Source of the DNA: Sediminicola sp.
GTDB lineage: Bacteria > Bacteroidota > Bacteroidia > Flavobacteriales > Flavobacteriaceae
Direction of reading: 5' to 3'
Length of the DNA stretch: 64,000 bases
Assembly: GCA_024643325.1 (NCBI GenBank)
Contig: JAHEND010000035.1
Location: 155,217-219,216 of the forward strand
This document shows positions 1-8,846 of this stretch, piece by piece. The notes below the pieces were generated by a model, which was given only the letters and a program-made list of their open reading frames with translations, was not told the DNA's origin and made no database searches. How positions within the stretch are numbered: the stretch's first letter is position 1; each line of letters begins with the position of its first letter. The position numbers and the translations under genes were made by a program.

Positions 1-1839
1 TAGGACCGTATAAATATCATTATTAATTTTTGCCAAGGCTGTTTTGCCATCTGGTGATATTTCTATTTCTGAGGCTCTAGAGGCCTTGTTGTTCTCTCTC
101 CAAGCCTCTGGATTAGAGGGCAAAGCTGCAGCCATGCTGGCGTTGGCTGCTCCGCTGCTAGCCCAGCCAAAAGCAGCGTCATGGTCTTCTTGAAAATAAT
201 CAGAGGAACCATAAGTCTCAATTCCTGTTAGGCTTAAGTGCTCCTTTTCATCGGTACCATCCCAACGAATAGAAACCAGTCCCTTACTACCACTGTACAG
301 ATATATTCTATTGTCTACTTTAGTGAAATGCGGCATTTCTCGCCCTTTTGACTTGGCAATAAATTGGTTGCTCCCTCCTTGACCTGAGATCCACATAAGG
401 TCTTCTGTAGCGTTAGAAGCCATTGGACCTATAGCGTCTTTATACACTTGGTTACTACCTGCAAGAAAAACTATCCTATCCTGAAGATAGGACCACCTTG
501 GTTGGCTGTAAATTCCTGCACTTTGGGTAAGCTTAACTACAGAGGTTCTTCTTCCCAAACGGGCTTTATACAAATGCCCCTCAGATCCATTCCAAGTGGT
601 GAAAACAATTTGTGATCCATCTGATGACCAAGCTGGTTGTGCTTCTGTAAAATCGTGTGCGGTCACTCTTTTTGGGGTACCATTAGGTAAATCCATTACA
701 TATAGTCTGTTCAAGGCAGTAAAGGCCAGTCTTTTTCCATCTGGTGAAGGCTTTGCATCCCTTATTTGAGAAGCCATAGCAGTGTCTGCATCTGAAATAG
801 GGTATTTAAAATCTAATTGAGGGCCTAATTCCAAATCAACCGAAGCCGTATATAAAATTCTAGAAGCTGTCTTATCTGAAAGGTTGATTTTGTGAATACC
901 ACCACCGTAAGAGACAATTAATGCATTAGAATCTGGGGTAAAAGACATGGCTGGAAGTACTCCCAAAGGGGCTATAGATTCTTGTTCATCTCTTTGAACA
1001 GGATAGGCCAGCCAAGATTCTTCTCCTGTGTTAAGATCTCTCAAGATTAAGCCTGTTTGGTCCTCAAACCTGGTGCCATAGACCAACCATTTTCCGTCTT
1101 TTGAAAGGGTTGGGGTAAATGCGGAACCGTACCTAGAAGTAATTACATCTGTGGAACCATCTTCCATGCTATAAGTTCCTATTTGGTATTGGGGCAATTG
1201 CGCATTGTAATTCCAAGCGCCATTTCTTTGTGAAAAGTACAGTGTTTTACCGTCTGCACCAAAGAAAGGATCTATCGCTTTTAAACCCTTAGGTTCACTA
1301 ATTAGCGGAGCTCCACCGCCTCCATCCTTATGATACAAATGTAATTTTATGTTTCTCCTGCCCTTAGCACCCACCAAATAATCCCCATCTGGCGACCAGG
1401 CTACTGAAAAAAAGTTGTTTTTTTGCTCTTTAGAAATTTGGGTGTCTTCTTTGGAACTAAGGTCCATTACCCATATATTATCTGAACCGCTCTTGTCTGA
1501 AATATACGCCACAGATTTTCCATCTGGACTGAACCTCGGGTGAACCTCGTACGCTAAACCATGGGTGATGGCGGTAGCTTTACCTCCAGAAATGGGCATG
1601 ATATACAAATCTCCCATAAGATCAAAAATAATATTCTGACCATCAGGACTTACATCTAAAGAAGTCCAGGTTCCTTTTTCAGTTGTGAAAGCTATAGTTC
1701 TGGAAGGTTCCAAGGGCAATTCCTTTGTAGCTTTCTTAATACTATCAGTGGTCTTTGCGATATCAGTCTCTTGTGCGCTCGTACTGAGGTAAAACAAACT
1801 CACTAAGCAAGACAAGGACAATTTTAAATTAATTTTCAT
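1..1839 (-). CDS. Secreted TolB/WD40-like beta-propeller protein, 5' part only (gene runs off the window)
   Basis: This open frame starts at an ATG at 1839 and is still open at base 1, so 613 N-terminal residues are visible and the C-terminus is missing. Residues 1 to about 22 form a signal peptide ending near STSAQE, so the product is exported. The rest consists of about ten PD40/TolB-like blades, each with an SPDG-type turn (for example DVSPDGQ, RFSPDGKS, AWSPDGD, KPSPDGKR, EISPDGKT). In Bacteroidota this arrangement usually precedes a C-terminal amidohydrolase or peptidase domain in proteins of about 1,000 residues. That domain would lie outside the window, so the enzymatic function cannot be confirmed. 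The gene is preceded by a terminator at 1910-1934 that separates it from the DUF5606 gene, so it probably has its own promoter. Confidence 0.8.
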   Translation of the reverse strand, partial: MKINLKLSLSCLVSLFYLSTSAQETDIAKTTDSIKKATKELPLEPSRTIAFTTEKGTWTSLDVSPDGQNIIFDLMGDLYIMPISGGKATAITHGLAYEVHPRFSPDGKSVAYISDKSGSDNIWVMDLSSKEDTQISKEQKNNFFSVAWSPDGDYLVGAKGRRNIKLHLYHKDGGGGAPLISEPKGLKAIDPFFGADGKTLYFSQRNGAWNYNAQLPQYQIGTYSMEDGSTDVITSRYGSAFTPTLSKDGKWLVYGTRFEDQTGLILRDLNTGEESWLAYPVQRDEQESIAPLGVLPAMSFTPDSNALIVSYGGGIHKINLSDKTASRILYTASVDLELGPQLDFKYPISDADTAMASQIRDAKPSPDGKRLAFTALNRLYVMDLPNGTPKRVTAHDFTEAQPAWSSDGSQIVFTTWNGSEGHLYKARLGRRTSVVKLTQSAGIYSQPRWSYLQDRIVFLAGSNQVYKDAIGPMASNATEDLMWISGQGGSNQFIAKSKGREMPHFTKVDNRIYLYSGSKGLVSIRWDGTDEKEHLSLTGIETYGSSDYFQEDHDAAFGWASSGAANASMAAALPSNPEAWRENNKASRASEIEISPDGKTALAKINNDIYTVL

Positions 1840-1909
1840 CTGTTTGGTTTTTTAGATCCCTAAATATAAGAGAATATTCCTTTTCAAACGAAGAAATTAT
1901 AGGGCATAA

Positions 1910-1934
1910 AAAAGCCCGCTTATAGCGGGCTTTT
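1910..1934 (-). terminator. Rho-independent terminator after the DUF5606 gene
   Basis: An 11-bp perfect stem (1910-1920 with 1924-1934) has a 3-nt loop and GC-rich core GCCCGCT/AGCGGGC. Read on the minus strand it ends in a T run. It lies 35 nt past the stop of the DUF5606 gene and 70 nt upstream of the next gene's start. Confidence 0.85.
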
Positions 1935-1968
1935 AATTTATCTAGAAAAGACTACGGTCTATATTCTA

Positions 1969-2526
1969 TTACTTTTTTACAGCTGCCTTAGATGTTTTAG
2001 CACCGCCTTTTGCTGCTGAAGAAGCTTTTGAGTGGGTGTTTTTTGCAGATGGCTTGGCTGCCTTAGGTGCCGTAGTAGTTGCTTTCACTGCAGGCTTGGC
2101 AGATTTTTCAGAAGTCTCAGCAGGAGCTTCAGTAGAAGCTGAAAAATCTAATAAATCATTGGTCTGAAGAATATTATACCACTGAATCACTTTTTTAATG
2201 TCAGAGGCATACACCCGATCTTCGTCATAATTAGGAAGTACCTCAAAAAAGTAAGCTTCTAAGTCTATTTTATCTGCCTTATGAGAAATGCTTGTTTTGT
2301 TGCCCCCCTCTTTGGTAGCTATTTTCTTAAACACCTCTAAAAGTGGCATTTCTTCTTGTAAGGTATAAATGGCAATTTCAGAAAGAACGCTCACGTTACT
2401 TTTTAAATTAACCGTCATTTTCTTTCCGTCTAACAAAGAAACAGCAACGAATCCAGCTCTAGTCTGGGTAACCATTTGGTACAAACCTGGCTTGGTGGCA
2501 ATGGATAAAATTTTATCTAAACTCAT
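1969..2526 (-). CDS. DUF5606 family protein with Ala/Lys-rich C-terminal tail
   Basis: This is a 185-residue protein. Residues 1-130 match the flavobacterial DUF5606 family as I recognise it (opening SLDKILSIATKPGLYQM). The function is unknown. Residues 131-185 change abruptly into a low-complexity tail rich in Ala, Lys, Ser and Thr with repeated AAKPSAK/SSAAKGG-like segments. This tail resembles histone H1-type or nucleoid-binding tails and is probably disordered and basic. The gene is last in a minus-strand run after ruvX and def, 54 nt past def, and is followed by a strong terminator. A role near nucleic acids is inference from the tail only. Confidence 0.8.
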   Translation of the reverse strand: MSLDKILSIATKPGLYQMVTQTRAGFVAVSLLDGKKMTVNLKSNVSVLSEIAIYTLQEEMPLLEVFKKIATKEGGNKTSISHKADKIDLEAYFFEVLPNYDEDRVYASDIKKVIQWYNILQTNDLLDFSASTEAPAETSEKSAKPAVKATTTAPKAAKPSAKNTHSKASSAAKGGAKTSKAAVKK

Positions 2527-2580
2527 GATCTTCTCAAAATTTGGGCAAATATGAAACTTTTAAAGGATATATAAAATGGT

Positions 2581-3171
2581 TTAACGTCCTTTTTTCATTT
2601 CTGGAAAACGCATGCGGTACTCAGCACTGATTTTCCCCTTAGAAATATTAGTCAATCTACCCTTTAAAATTCGTTTTTTCAGGGAACTCAACTTATCAGT
2701 AAACAAGATGCCTTCAATATGATCGTATTCATGTTGAATAACCCTTGCCACTAGTCCATCAAAAGTTTTGGTATGTGTTTTAAAGGTTTCATCCTGATAA
2801 GTAATTGTAATTTCAGGTTTTCTAAGTACGTCTTCACGCACGTCTGGAATACTCAGACAGCCCTCATTAAAAGACCACTCCTCCCCTGTTTCTTCAGTAA
2901 TTTTAGCATTTATAAATACAGCTTTAAAATCCTTTAAAGTATCTTGTTCTTCTTTTGTCAAGTCTTCGTCGTCTGCAAAAGGGGTTGCGTCTATCACAAA
3001 TAACCGAATGGGCAATCCTATCTGAGGGGCTGCCAAACCTACTCCATGAGCATGGTACATGGTTTCCCACATATTTTCAATAAGTGATTCAAGATTTGGA
3101 TAGTCTGCAGTTATGACATTGGCTACTTTTTTTAATACGGGATCTCCGTACGCTACAATAGGTAAAATCAT
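2581..3171 (-). CDS. def: Peptide deformylase
   Basis: This enzyme removes the formyl group from the N-terminal methionine of nascent proteins using a metal ion. All three family motifs are present: GVGLAAPQ (residues 43-50), EGCLS with metal ligand Cys105, and HEYDH with ligands His147 and His151 and catalytic Glu148. The 196-residue length is normal; an acidic insertion at about residues 66-82 is common in Bacteroidota versions. The ATG start overlaps the ruvX stop by 4 nt, indicating translational coupling in a ruvX-def operon. Confidence 0.97.
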   Translation of the reverse strand: MILPIVAYGDPVLKKVANVITADYPNLESLIENMWETMYHAHGVGLAAPQIGLPIRLFVIDATPFADDEDLTKEEQDTLKDFKAVFINAKITEETGEEWSFNEGCLSIPDVREDVLRKPEITITYQDETFKTHTKTFDGLVARVIQHEYDHIEGILFTDKLSSLKKRILKGRLTNISKGKISAEYRMRFPEMKKGR

Positions 3172-3581
3172 GATATTCTATTTAAATACGCTTGTAAGAT
3201 AAGGGTGGCACTGATTTGATCAATGCGCCCTTTTTCCTGTCTTTTCTTTTTCTTCATTCCTCCGGCAACCATTGCTTGAACAGCCATTTTGGAGGTAAAT
3301 CGTTCATCTTGCCTTGCAATTTTTATGCCAGTAAATTCAGCCTCTAAAGTCAAAATCAATTCTTTGATGGCTGCTTCTGACTCAGAAGGGGTGTTGTCCA
3401 TTTGTTTGGGTTCTCCCAATACAATTGTACTCACGGGTTCTGAATTCAAATACGATTTTAAAAAAGAAATAAGGTCTTTGGTAAGCACCGTGTCCAAACC
3501 TGAGGCAATGATTTGCATGGGATCTGTGACCGCTACTCCTGTCCTTTTCGTTCCAAAATCTAAGGCTATAATTCGCTTCAA
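3168..3581 (-). CDS. ruvX: Putative pre-16S rRNA nuclease / RuvX (YqgF) family
   Basis: This 137-residue RNase H-fold protein has the family opening MKRIIALDFGTKRTGVAV with the catalytic Asp at residue 8, the LGEPKQMDNTPSE segment, and a C-terminal acidic motif near GRIDQISA. YqgF proteins trim 16S rRNA 5' ends in E. coli and have also been described as Holliday-junction resolvase-like. The only start that fits is TTG at 3581, with no ATG upstream in frame. A TATTTTTG element at 3595-3602 lies 13 nt before it, giving a very short leader. It is the first gene of a coupled group with def. Confidence 0.93.
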   Translation of the reverse strand: MKRIIALDFGTKRTGVAVTDPMQIIASGLDTVLTKDLISFLKSYLNSEPVSTIVLGEPKQMDNTPSESEAAIKELILTLEAEFTGIKIARQDERFTSKMAVQAMVAGGMKKKKRQEKGRIDQISATLILQAYLNRIS

Positions 3582-3594
3582 ATTGTTTTTTAGG

Positions 3595-3602
3595 CAAAAA
3601 TA
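3595..3602 (-). promoter_or_regulatory. Bacteroidota -7 promoter element before ruvX
   Basis: On the minus strand this reads TATTTTTG, matching TAnnTTTG, 13 nt upstream of the ruvX TTG codon. I could not place a clear -33 TTG with certainty. Confidence 0.5.
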
Positions 3603-3726
3603 ACCCTAATTATTGTAATGCCCTTATTTAAGCTCTCTTTTAACAAGAAAAGTAAGTGTATTTACCCCAAATAATAACAAAAATGTGATACCTATCAAAA
3701 AAAAGACCCTTATGAAAATGGAAGCT

Positions 3727-3734
3727 TATATTTG
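3727..3734 (+). promoter_or_regulatory. Bacteroidota -7 promoter element before dapD
   Basis: TATATTTG matches the TAnnTTTG consensus exactly, 18 nt upstream of the dapD ATG. The expected -33 TTG is not exact; TTA occurs near 3711. Confidence 0.6.
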
Positions 3735-3752
3735 CATTACAAATAAAAAATT

Positions 3753-4568
3753 ATGACAGATTATAGACCTATTATTGAAGCTGCTTGGGAAGACAGGAGT
3801 TTATTAGAACAAAGAGAAACCCAAGACGCTATTAGAGCCGTAATTAACCAAATAGACGCTGGAGAGTTGAGATGTGCTGCTCCATCAGAAGATGGATGGA
3901 TTATTAATGAATGGGTAAAAAAAGCCGTTGTATTGTATTTCCCTATCCAAAAAATGGAAACATTAGAAGCGGGTATTTTTGAATATCACGATAAGATGCC
4001 CCTCAAGCGCGGATACCAAGAAAAAGGAATTAGAGTAGTCCCAAATGCCGTGGCTAGACATGGAGCCTACATAGCTCCAGGAACCATCCTAATGCCTTCT
4101 TATGTAAACATTGGCGCCTATGTAGACAGTGGCACTATGGTAGATACTTGGGCCACAGTAGGGAGTTGTGCTCAAATAGGTAAAAACGTTCACTTAAGTG
4201 GCGGAGTGGGCATTGGGGGCGTTTTAGAACCTTTACAAGCTGCTCCTGTTATTATTGAAGACAATGTTTTTGTAGGGTCTAGATGTATTGTGGTAGAAGG
4301 GGTACGAGTAGAAAAAGAAGCGGTATTGGGTGCCAATGTGGTCCTCACTGCCTCTACTAAAATAATTGATGTAACTGGAGACACTCCTGTGGAGCGTAAA
4401 GGATTGGTTCCTGCCAGGTCTGTTGTCATTCCAGGAAGTTACACAAAGGAGTTTGCGGCTGGTGCCTTTCAAGTGCCCTGTGCACTTATCATAGGTACTA
4501 GAAAAGAGAGTACTGACAAGAAAACTTCTTTAAACGACGCCCTGAGAACCTATGATGTAGCCGTATAA
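3753..4568 (+). CDS. dapD: 2,3,4,5-tetrahydropyridine-2,6-dicarboxylate N-succinyltransferase
   Basis: DapD transfers succinyl from succinyl-CoA to tetrahydrodipicolinate in the diaminopimelate route to lysine and peptidoglycan. The 271-residue product has an N-terminal helical domain (about 1-95) followed by left-handed beta-helix hexapeptide repeats (about 100-230), including GAYIAPGTILMPSYVNIGAY and VGSCAQIGKNVHLSGGVGIG, which is typical of the family. Length is normal. It has its own promoter (3727-3734). The next step enzymes are not adjacent; lysA, the last enzyme of the pathway, is 16 kb away at 20161 in the same window. Confidence 0.97.
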   Translation: MTDYRPIIEAAWEDRSLLEQRETQDAIRAVINQIDAGELRCAAPSEDGWIINEWVKKAVVLYFPIQKMETLEAGIFEYHDKMPLKRGYQEKGIRVVPNAVARHGAYIAPGTILMPSYVNIGAYVDSGTMVDTWATVGSCAQIGKNVHLSGGVGIGGVLEPLQAAPVIIEDNVFVGSRCIVVEGVRVEKEAVLGANVVLTASTKIIDVTGDTPVERKGLVPARSVVIPGSYTKEFAAGAFQVPCALIIGTRKESTDKKTSLNDALRTYDVAV

Positions 4569-4702
4569 CTTGCAGTTCATCAGGAAAAAGAGCCAGTTTA
4601 TCTAGTGAACTTTTGCTCTTACACAAGTTTTACTATTTTTATAAACGCTTCACAAGCATTGGGTTCAAGGCCACTTTTGCGGAGCGTTTTAAATTAAAAA
4701 CT

Positions 4703-5122
4703 ATGGACATTCAATTGAGGTATAATCTAAAAAACCAGCGCTATTTTATAATAGCAGGTGGTTTATTTTTTTTATTAGCAGGGATTGATTTAATAGTTTT
4801 CAATGAAATTAGGTACTTTAATATAGTCCTAGCGTTACTTTACATAGCCCCTTACTTTTATCATAAAAAAGTGCCTTTTTTAACCATTCAGAAGGGCGTC
4901 TTAAAACAAAATTGGTGGTTTGGAAAATCCATTGATGCCAAAAAAATTACAGCCATTAAATACTTTGCTGGGGAATACATTGTCAGAAGTGTTCAAAAGG
5001 AAATTCGTATAGACACCAACCTCATAGATCAGAGAGACCAACCTCTATTAACAGATTTTTTAAGAACACATCAAGACAAATGGGTAAGCACTATGCCTTT
5101 TGCTGAATCCCAAAAGGCGTGA
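4703..5122 (+). CDS. Small membrane protein of unknown function (PH-like region)
   Basis: This is a 139-residue protein starting at the ATG at 4703. An upstream extension to 4613 exists in frame, but it would add 30 basic residues before the natural start MDIQLRYNLK, and similar flavobacterial proteins as I remember them begin here. Two hydrophobic segments (about residues 15-32 and 37-52) form a membrane hairpin. They are followed by a soluble region with alternating hydrophobic residues (LTIQKGVLKQNWWFGKSI, IRIDTNLID) resembling bacterial PH-like domains. The function is not known. Its 3' end overlaps the converging glycosyltransferase gene by 32 nt. Confidence 0.7.
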   Translation: MDIQLRYNLKNQRYFIIAGGLFFLLAGIDLIVFNEIRYFNIVLALLYIAPYFYHKKVPFLTIQKGVLKQNWWFGKSIDAKKITAIKYFAGEYIVRSVQKEIRIDTNLIDQRDQPLLTDFLRTHQDKWVSTMPFAESQKA

Positions 5123-5918
5123 AACAAAGTTTTTCTGCCTTTACAAGATCCCTAATCGCCCTATTTTTGTCTATGGATTCTTGGTTCTTATAGCCCCTTT
5201 TGTGGTCTAAATGGACCACTACAGCACTGTATCTTAGTTGCTTAGACTTTAATCCTAAATTAAATAATCGCTCTCCTAATTCTCGGTCTTGTCCGCCGTA
5301 TTGCATGCGTTCGTCAAAGCCATTTACTTTTAATATGTCTGCTTTATAACCAGAGGCGTTATGACCGTTCCAGCTAGCATTAGTAGGAGTAACTTTATTT
5401 AATAAATGCGCTAGGAAGCCTTTAGCCGATAGTTTATTGTTCTTAAAGGAACTTTTTAAACCTAGGTTTTTTAACCAAGAGACCTTAAAACAATCTCCAT
5501 TGGCTATATCTTCTTTAGTAATGGCTTTTGATATATTCATGGGCAGCATGAAATAGCCGCCCGATAAAAAATAACCTGGTTCCATATGGGCCGCGTGAAC
5601 AGATAGAAAGTCTTTACGAGGAATACAATCCCCGTCTGTCATAACTATATAAGGTGCATTTGAGGCAACCACCGCTTTATTCAAAATTCTAGACTTCTGA
5701 AAACCTTCGTCTTTCTGCCATACATGTACGATGGGGTAGGAAACCACAGAAGCCATGCGATCTATTAAATCTTTGGTTGCTTGTCTAGAACCGTCGTCTG
5801 CTACCACCAATTCAAAATCTTTGAAATCCTGATATTGGAAGCCATAAAGCACTTTTTCTAACCATGCCTCCGCATTATAGGTACTTATTACAACAGAAAT
5901 GACAGGTATTTTTGACAT
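5091..5918 (-). CDS. Family 2 glycosyltransferase
   Basis: This 275-residue GT-A fold enzyme probably transfers a sugar during surface polysaccharide or glycoconjugate synthesis in the cytoplasm. Visible features are the N-terminal VISVVISTYN, the nucleotide-binding ADDGS, the metal-binding TDGDC (DxD) and the acceptor-side GGQDRELGERL with the probable catalytic acid. The C-terminal part resembles the galactosyltransferase-like (7C) region. I use the ATG at 5918 (MSKIPVISVV) rather than an in-frame TTG seven codons upstream. It converges on, and overlaps by 32 nt, the preceding small membrane-protein gene. No transmembrane segment is seen. Confidence 0.9.
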   Translation of the reverse strand: MSKIPVISVVISTYNAEAWLEKVLYGFQYQDFKDFELVVADDGSRQATKDLIDRMASVVSYPIVHVWQKDEGFQKSRILNKAVVASNAPYIVMTDGDCIPRKDFLSVHAAHMEPGYFLSGGYFMLPMNISKAITKEDIANGDCFKVSWLKNLGLKSSFKNNKLSAKGFLAHLLNKVTPTNASWNGHNASGYKADILKVNGFDERMQYGGQDRELGERLFNLGLKSKQLRYSAVVVHLDHKRGYKNQESIDKNRAIRDLVKAEKLCFTPFGIQQKA

Positions 5919-6016
5919 GAATAGTAATTTACATAGCAAAAATATAAAACTCTAGGGGCATATGGTTATTTTTACCTCATCAAAGTGATTGCACTTACAA
6001 AAACGAGCTACTTTTA

Positions 6017-6835
6017 ATGAAAGTTAAGGAAATACCCATATCAATCTTTACTTCGAGTTATTTGGCCTTGCAGTCAACAACAAGCCTCTTAAATACAAAT
6101 AAAAAATATGTAGACGTAGTGGTGTCCCTCACCACTATACCATCTCGTATTAATAGCATCCATTTAGTGATTAGAAGCTTGTTAAAACAAACAGTAAGAC
6201 CCACTAAAATTGTACTTTGGGTACATAAAGATTTAGAAAAAAAACTTCCAAAGAGACTGCACAAACTTCGCTCTGATCTTTTTGAAATAATGCCTACAGA
6301 GGGACATTCCTCTCATAGAAAACTAGTTCATTCTTTAACGGCATATCCCAATACGCCCATAGTCACTTGTGACGACGATCTTTTGTATCCCAAAGATTGG
6401 TTAGAAAAATTATGGGCCTGCGCAGCAAAGTATCCAGATAAAATAATAGCCAATCAAACCCGTTACATTAGATATCAGGAGAATGGTACTGTAAAACCAT
6501 ACAAACAATGGGTATATCCCTCTAAGATAGAAGACCCTATGGCTATTATTGCCATTGGAGCTGGTGGTGTATGGTACCCCGTAGACGCCTTAAATAAGAC
6601 AGTCACCGACCAAGACTTGTATATGAGATTGGCGCCCAAGGCAGACGATCTTTGGTTTAAAGCTATGGCTATTTTAAACAATACTCCCACCATTTCACCC
6701 ACAGAAAAAAGCCGTACCCCTATCCCTATTATTGGATCACAAAAAGTGGCTCTAAAAAAAACAAACATTGGTGCAGACAAGAACCGGGTACAATGGCAAG
6801 CATTAGTAGATTATTTTGATATAAAAACCTTATAA
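6017..6835 (+). CDS. Glycosyltransferase-like protein with DDD motif
   Basis: This 272-residue protein has the opening VDVVVSLTTIPSRINSIHLV, then PTKIVLWVHKDL, and the metal-site motif VTCDDDLLYP at about residues 116-125, followed by KDWLEKLW. These place it among GT-A glycosyltransferases acting on polysaccharides, of the type that starts with SLTTIP(S/P)R. Late in the protein ADDLWFKAMAI looks like the catalytic-acid region. The substrate is unknown. It lies head-to-head with the GT2 gene at 5091-5918 and 9 nt before the tsaC-like gene, so it may be the first gene of the 6017-11553 plus-strand run. Confidence 0.75.
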   Translation: MKVKEIPISIFTSSYLALQSTTSLLNTNKKYVDVVVSLTTIPSRINSIHLVIRSLLKQTVRPTKIVLWVHKDLEKKLPKRLHKLRSDLFEIMPTEGHSSHRKLVHSLTAYPNTPIVTCDDDLLYPKDWLEKLWACAAKYPDKIIANQTRYIRYQENGTVKPYKQWVYPSKIEDPMAIIAIGAGGVWYPVDALNKTVTDQDLYMRLAPKADDLWFKAMAILNNTPTISPTEKSRTPIPIIGSQKVALKKTNIGADKNRVQWQALVDYFDIKTL

Positions 6836-6844
6836 TACAATTCA

Positions 6845-7411
6845 ATGAGTTTTCAAGATGTCCTAAAAAAAGCTACAGAAGTACTTAAACAAGGAGGCAT
6901 TATTGTTTATCCAACAGATACCGTTTGGGGTATAGGATGTGATGCGAAAAACAAAGAGGCAGTGGCTAGAATATACACACTTAAGAAAAGAGCAGACGCC
7001 AAATCAATGCTGTGTTTGGTTTCGAATGTAGCCATGCTGGAAAGACATATCTCAGAAGTTCCAGATGCCGCATATGACATTATAGATTTAAGTGAAAATC
7101 CCACTACTATTATTTTTGATAATCCCATTGGGGTGGCTCCAAATCTAATAGCCCCTGACAACAGTTTAGGGATTAGAGTCGCGAAAGACAAATTTTGCAG
7201 CTATTTATCACAAAATATCAAAGGACCTTTGGTCTCTACATCGGCAAATTTAGCCGGACAACCCACCCCTAAAAATTTCCAAGAAATAAGCCAAGAGATT
7301 TTAAAAGGTGTAGACTATATAGTACCTTTGGAGCCTGAATTTCACACCAATAAGCCCTCTACGATCATTAAACTGACCAGCAGCGGCTTAGTGAAAGTGA
7401 TTAGACCTTAA
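6845..7411 (+). CDS. tsaC: L-threonylcarbamoyladenylate synthase (TsaC/Sua5/YrdC family)
   Basis: This 188-residue single-domain YrdC-fold protein makes threonylcarbamoyl-AMP from threonine, bicarbonate and ATP, the first step of the t6A37 tRNA modification. Characteristic segments are GGIIVYPTDTVWGIGCDA (residues about 18-35), LKKRADAKSM with the KR phosphate-binding pair, and the STSANLAG loop near residue 140. It lacks the C-terminal Sua5 domain, so it is of the short TsaC type. YciO-like paralogues share the fold and cannot be fully excluded. It is followed 2 nt later by cca, a second tRNA-maturation gene. Confidence 0.9.
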   Translation: MSFQDVLKKATEVLKQGGIIVYPTDTVWGIGCDAKNKEAVARIYTLKKRADAKSMLCLVSNVAMLERHISEVPDAAYDIIDLSENPTTIIFDNPIGVAPNLIAPDNSLGIRVAKDKFCSYLSQNIKGPLVSTSANLAGQPTPKNFQEISQEILKGVDYIVPLEPEFHTNKPSTIIKLTSSGLVKVIRP

Positions 7412-7413
7412 AT

Positions 7414-8841
7414 ATGAGTCAAGAAAGGCATTTAGAAGCTTTAACACACCCCATTTTTAAAACACTCTCTAAATGTGCAGACGCACTTGATTGTGAGGCT
7501 TACGTGATTGGTGGGTTTGTTAGGGATTACCTCCTTAACAGAGGTACGCCTAAAGATATAGACGTGGTGGTACTGGGGAGTGGTATTGCTTTAGCTGAGA
7601 AATTGTCAGAAGCCCTAGCCAACCAACCAGAGGTAACAGTATTTAAAAATTATGGTACTGCCATGATTAAATACCAAGACCTGGTCTTGGAGTTCGTTGG
7701 GGCTAGAAAAGAAAGTTACACCAGAGATAGTAGAAATCCTGTGGTAGAAAATGGTAGTTTAGAAGACGATCAAAACAGGAGAGATTTTACCATTAACGCT
7801 CTCGCACTTGGATTAAATAAAGAAAATTTTGGGATACTTGTAGATCCTTTTGAAGGTGTAAAAGCCTTAGAAGAAAAGCGCATTATTACGCCGCTCTCTC
7901 CTGGTGTTACCTTTAGTGATGACCCTCTGAGAATGCTTAGAGCCATTAGATTTGCCAGTCAATTAAATTTCATCATAGCCCCAGAGGCTTTAGAGGCCAT
8001 TACAGCACACAAAGACCGAATTTCCATTATTTCTAATGAGCGAATTGTAGACGAAATCAATAAAATGATGGCGAGTGACACCCCTACCCTTGGGTTTGAA
8101 CTCATGCATAAAACGGGTTTACTCCCTTTAATTTTACCAGAACTAACTGCCTTACAAGGTATTGAAGAAATAGAAGGTCAAAAACACAAAGACAATTTCT
8201 GGCACACTCTAGAAGTAGTAGATAATATTTCAAAAAACACAGAAAATATTTGGCTTAGATGGGCTGCCTTATTGCACGACATTGGAAAGGCACCTACCAA
8301 GCGTTTTGATAAAAAAGTAGGCTGGACCTTCCATGGACATGAATTTGTGGGGTCTAAAATGGTCTATAAACTCTTCAAAAGACTGCACATGCCATTGAAC
8401 GAAAAAATGAAATACGTTCAAAAGCTGGTTTTGATGAGCTCAAGACCTATTGTACTAGCAGAGGACTATGTTACAGATGCAGCAGTAAGAAGACTGGTTT
8501 TTGATGCGGGAGAACACGTAGAAGACCTAATGACTTTATGTGAAGCAGACATTACAACCAAAAACCCTTACAAGAAAAAGAAGTATAAAAACAACTTCAA
8601 AATAGTAAGGCAAAAAATTGAAGAGGTAGAAGCCAGAGACCATGTTCGTAATTTTCAGCCACCAGTGAGTGGTGAGGAAATAATGAATACTTTTGGTTTA
8701 AAGCCTTCAAAAGAAATTGGCATGATTAAAGAAGCTATTAAGGAAGCTATTTTAGAAGGAGATATTCCAAATGATTACCAAGCTGCATATACCTTTATGC
8801 TAGCAAAAGGAAAGTCATTGGGCTTAACAAAAACAGCTTAA
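7414..8841 (+). CDS. cca: CCA tRNA nucleotidyltransferase with HD domain
   Basis: This 475-residue protein adds or repairs the 3' CCA of tRNAs. The N-terminal nucleotidyltransferase domain carries the template loop YVIGGFVRDYLL and the metal-binding pair Asp48/Asp50 in KDIDVVVLG, then the RRDFTINALAL motif at about 123-133. A central helical RNA-binding part is followed by an HD domain with WAALLHDIGKAPTKRF at about residue 282. The HD domain is common in Bacteroidota copies and may give phosphatase or phosphodiesterase activity. It sits in a plus-strand run between tsaC and ctaA, with gaps of 2 and 5 nt. Confidence 0.95.
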   Translation: MSQERHLEALTHPIFKTLSKCADALDCEAYVIGGFVRDYLLNRGTPKDIDVVVLGSGIALAEKLSEALANQPEVTVFKNYGTAMIKYQDLVLEFVGARKESYTRDSRNPVVENGSLEDDQNRRDFTINALALGLNKENFGILVDPFEGVKALEEKRIITPLSPGVTFSDDPLRMLRAIRFASQLNFIIAPEALEAITAHKDRISIISNERIVDEINKMMASDTPTLGFELMHKTGLLPLILPELTALQGIEEIEGQKHKDNFWHTLEVVDNISKNTENIWLRWAALLHDIGKAPTKRFDKKVGWTFHGHEFVGSKMVYKLFKRLHMPLNEKMKYVQKLVLMSSRPIVLAEDYVTDAAVRRLVFDAGEHVEDLMTLCEADITTKNPYKKKKYKNNFKIVRQKIEEVEARDHVRNFQPPVSGEEIMNTFGLKPSKEIGMIKEAIKEAILEGDIPNDYQAAYTFMLAKGKSLGLTKTA

Positions 8842-8846
8842 TCAGT

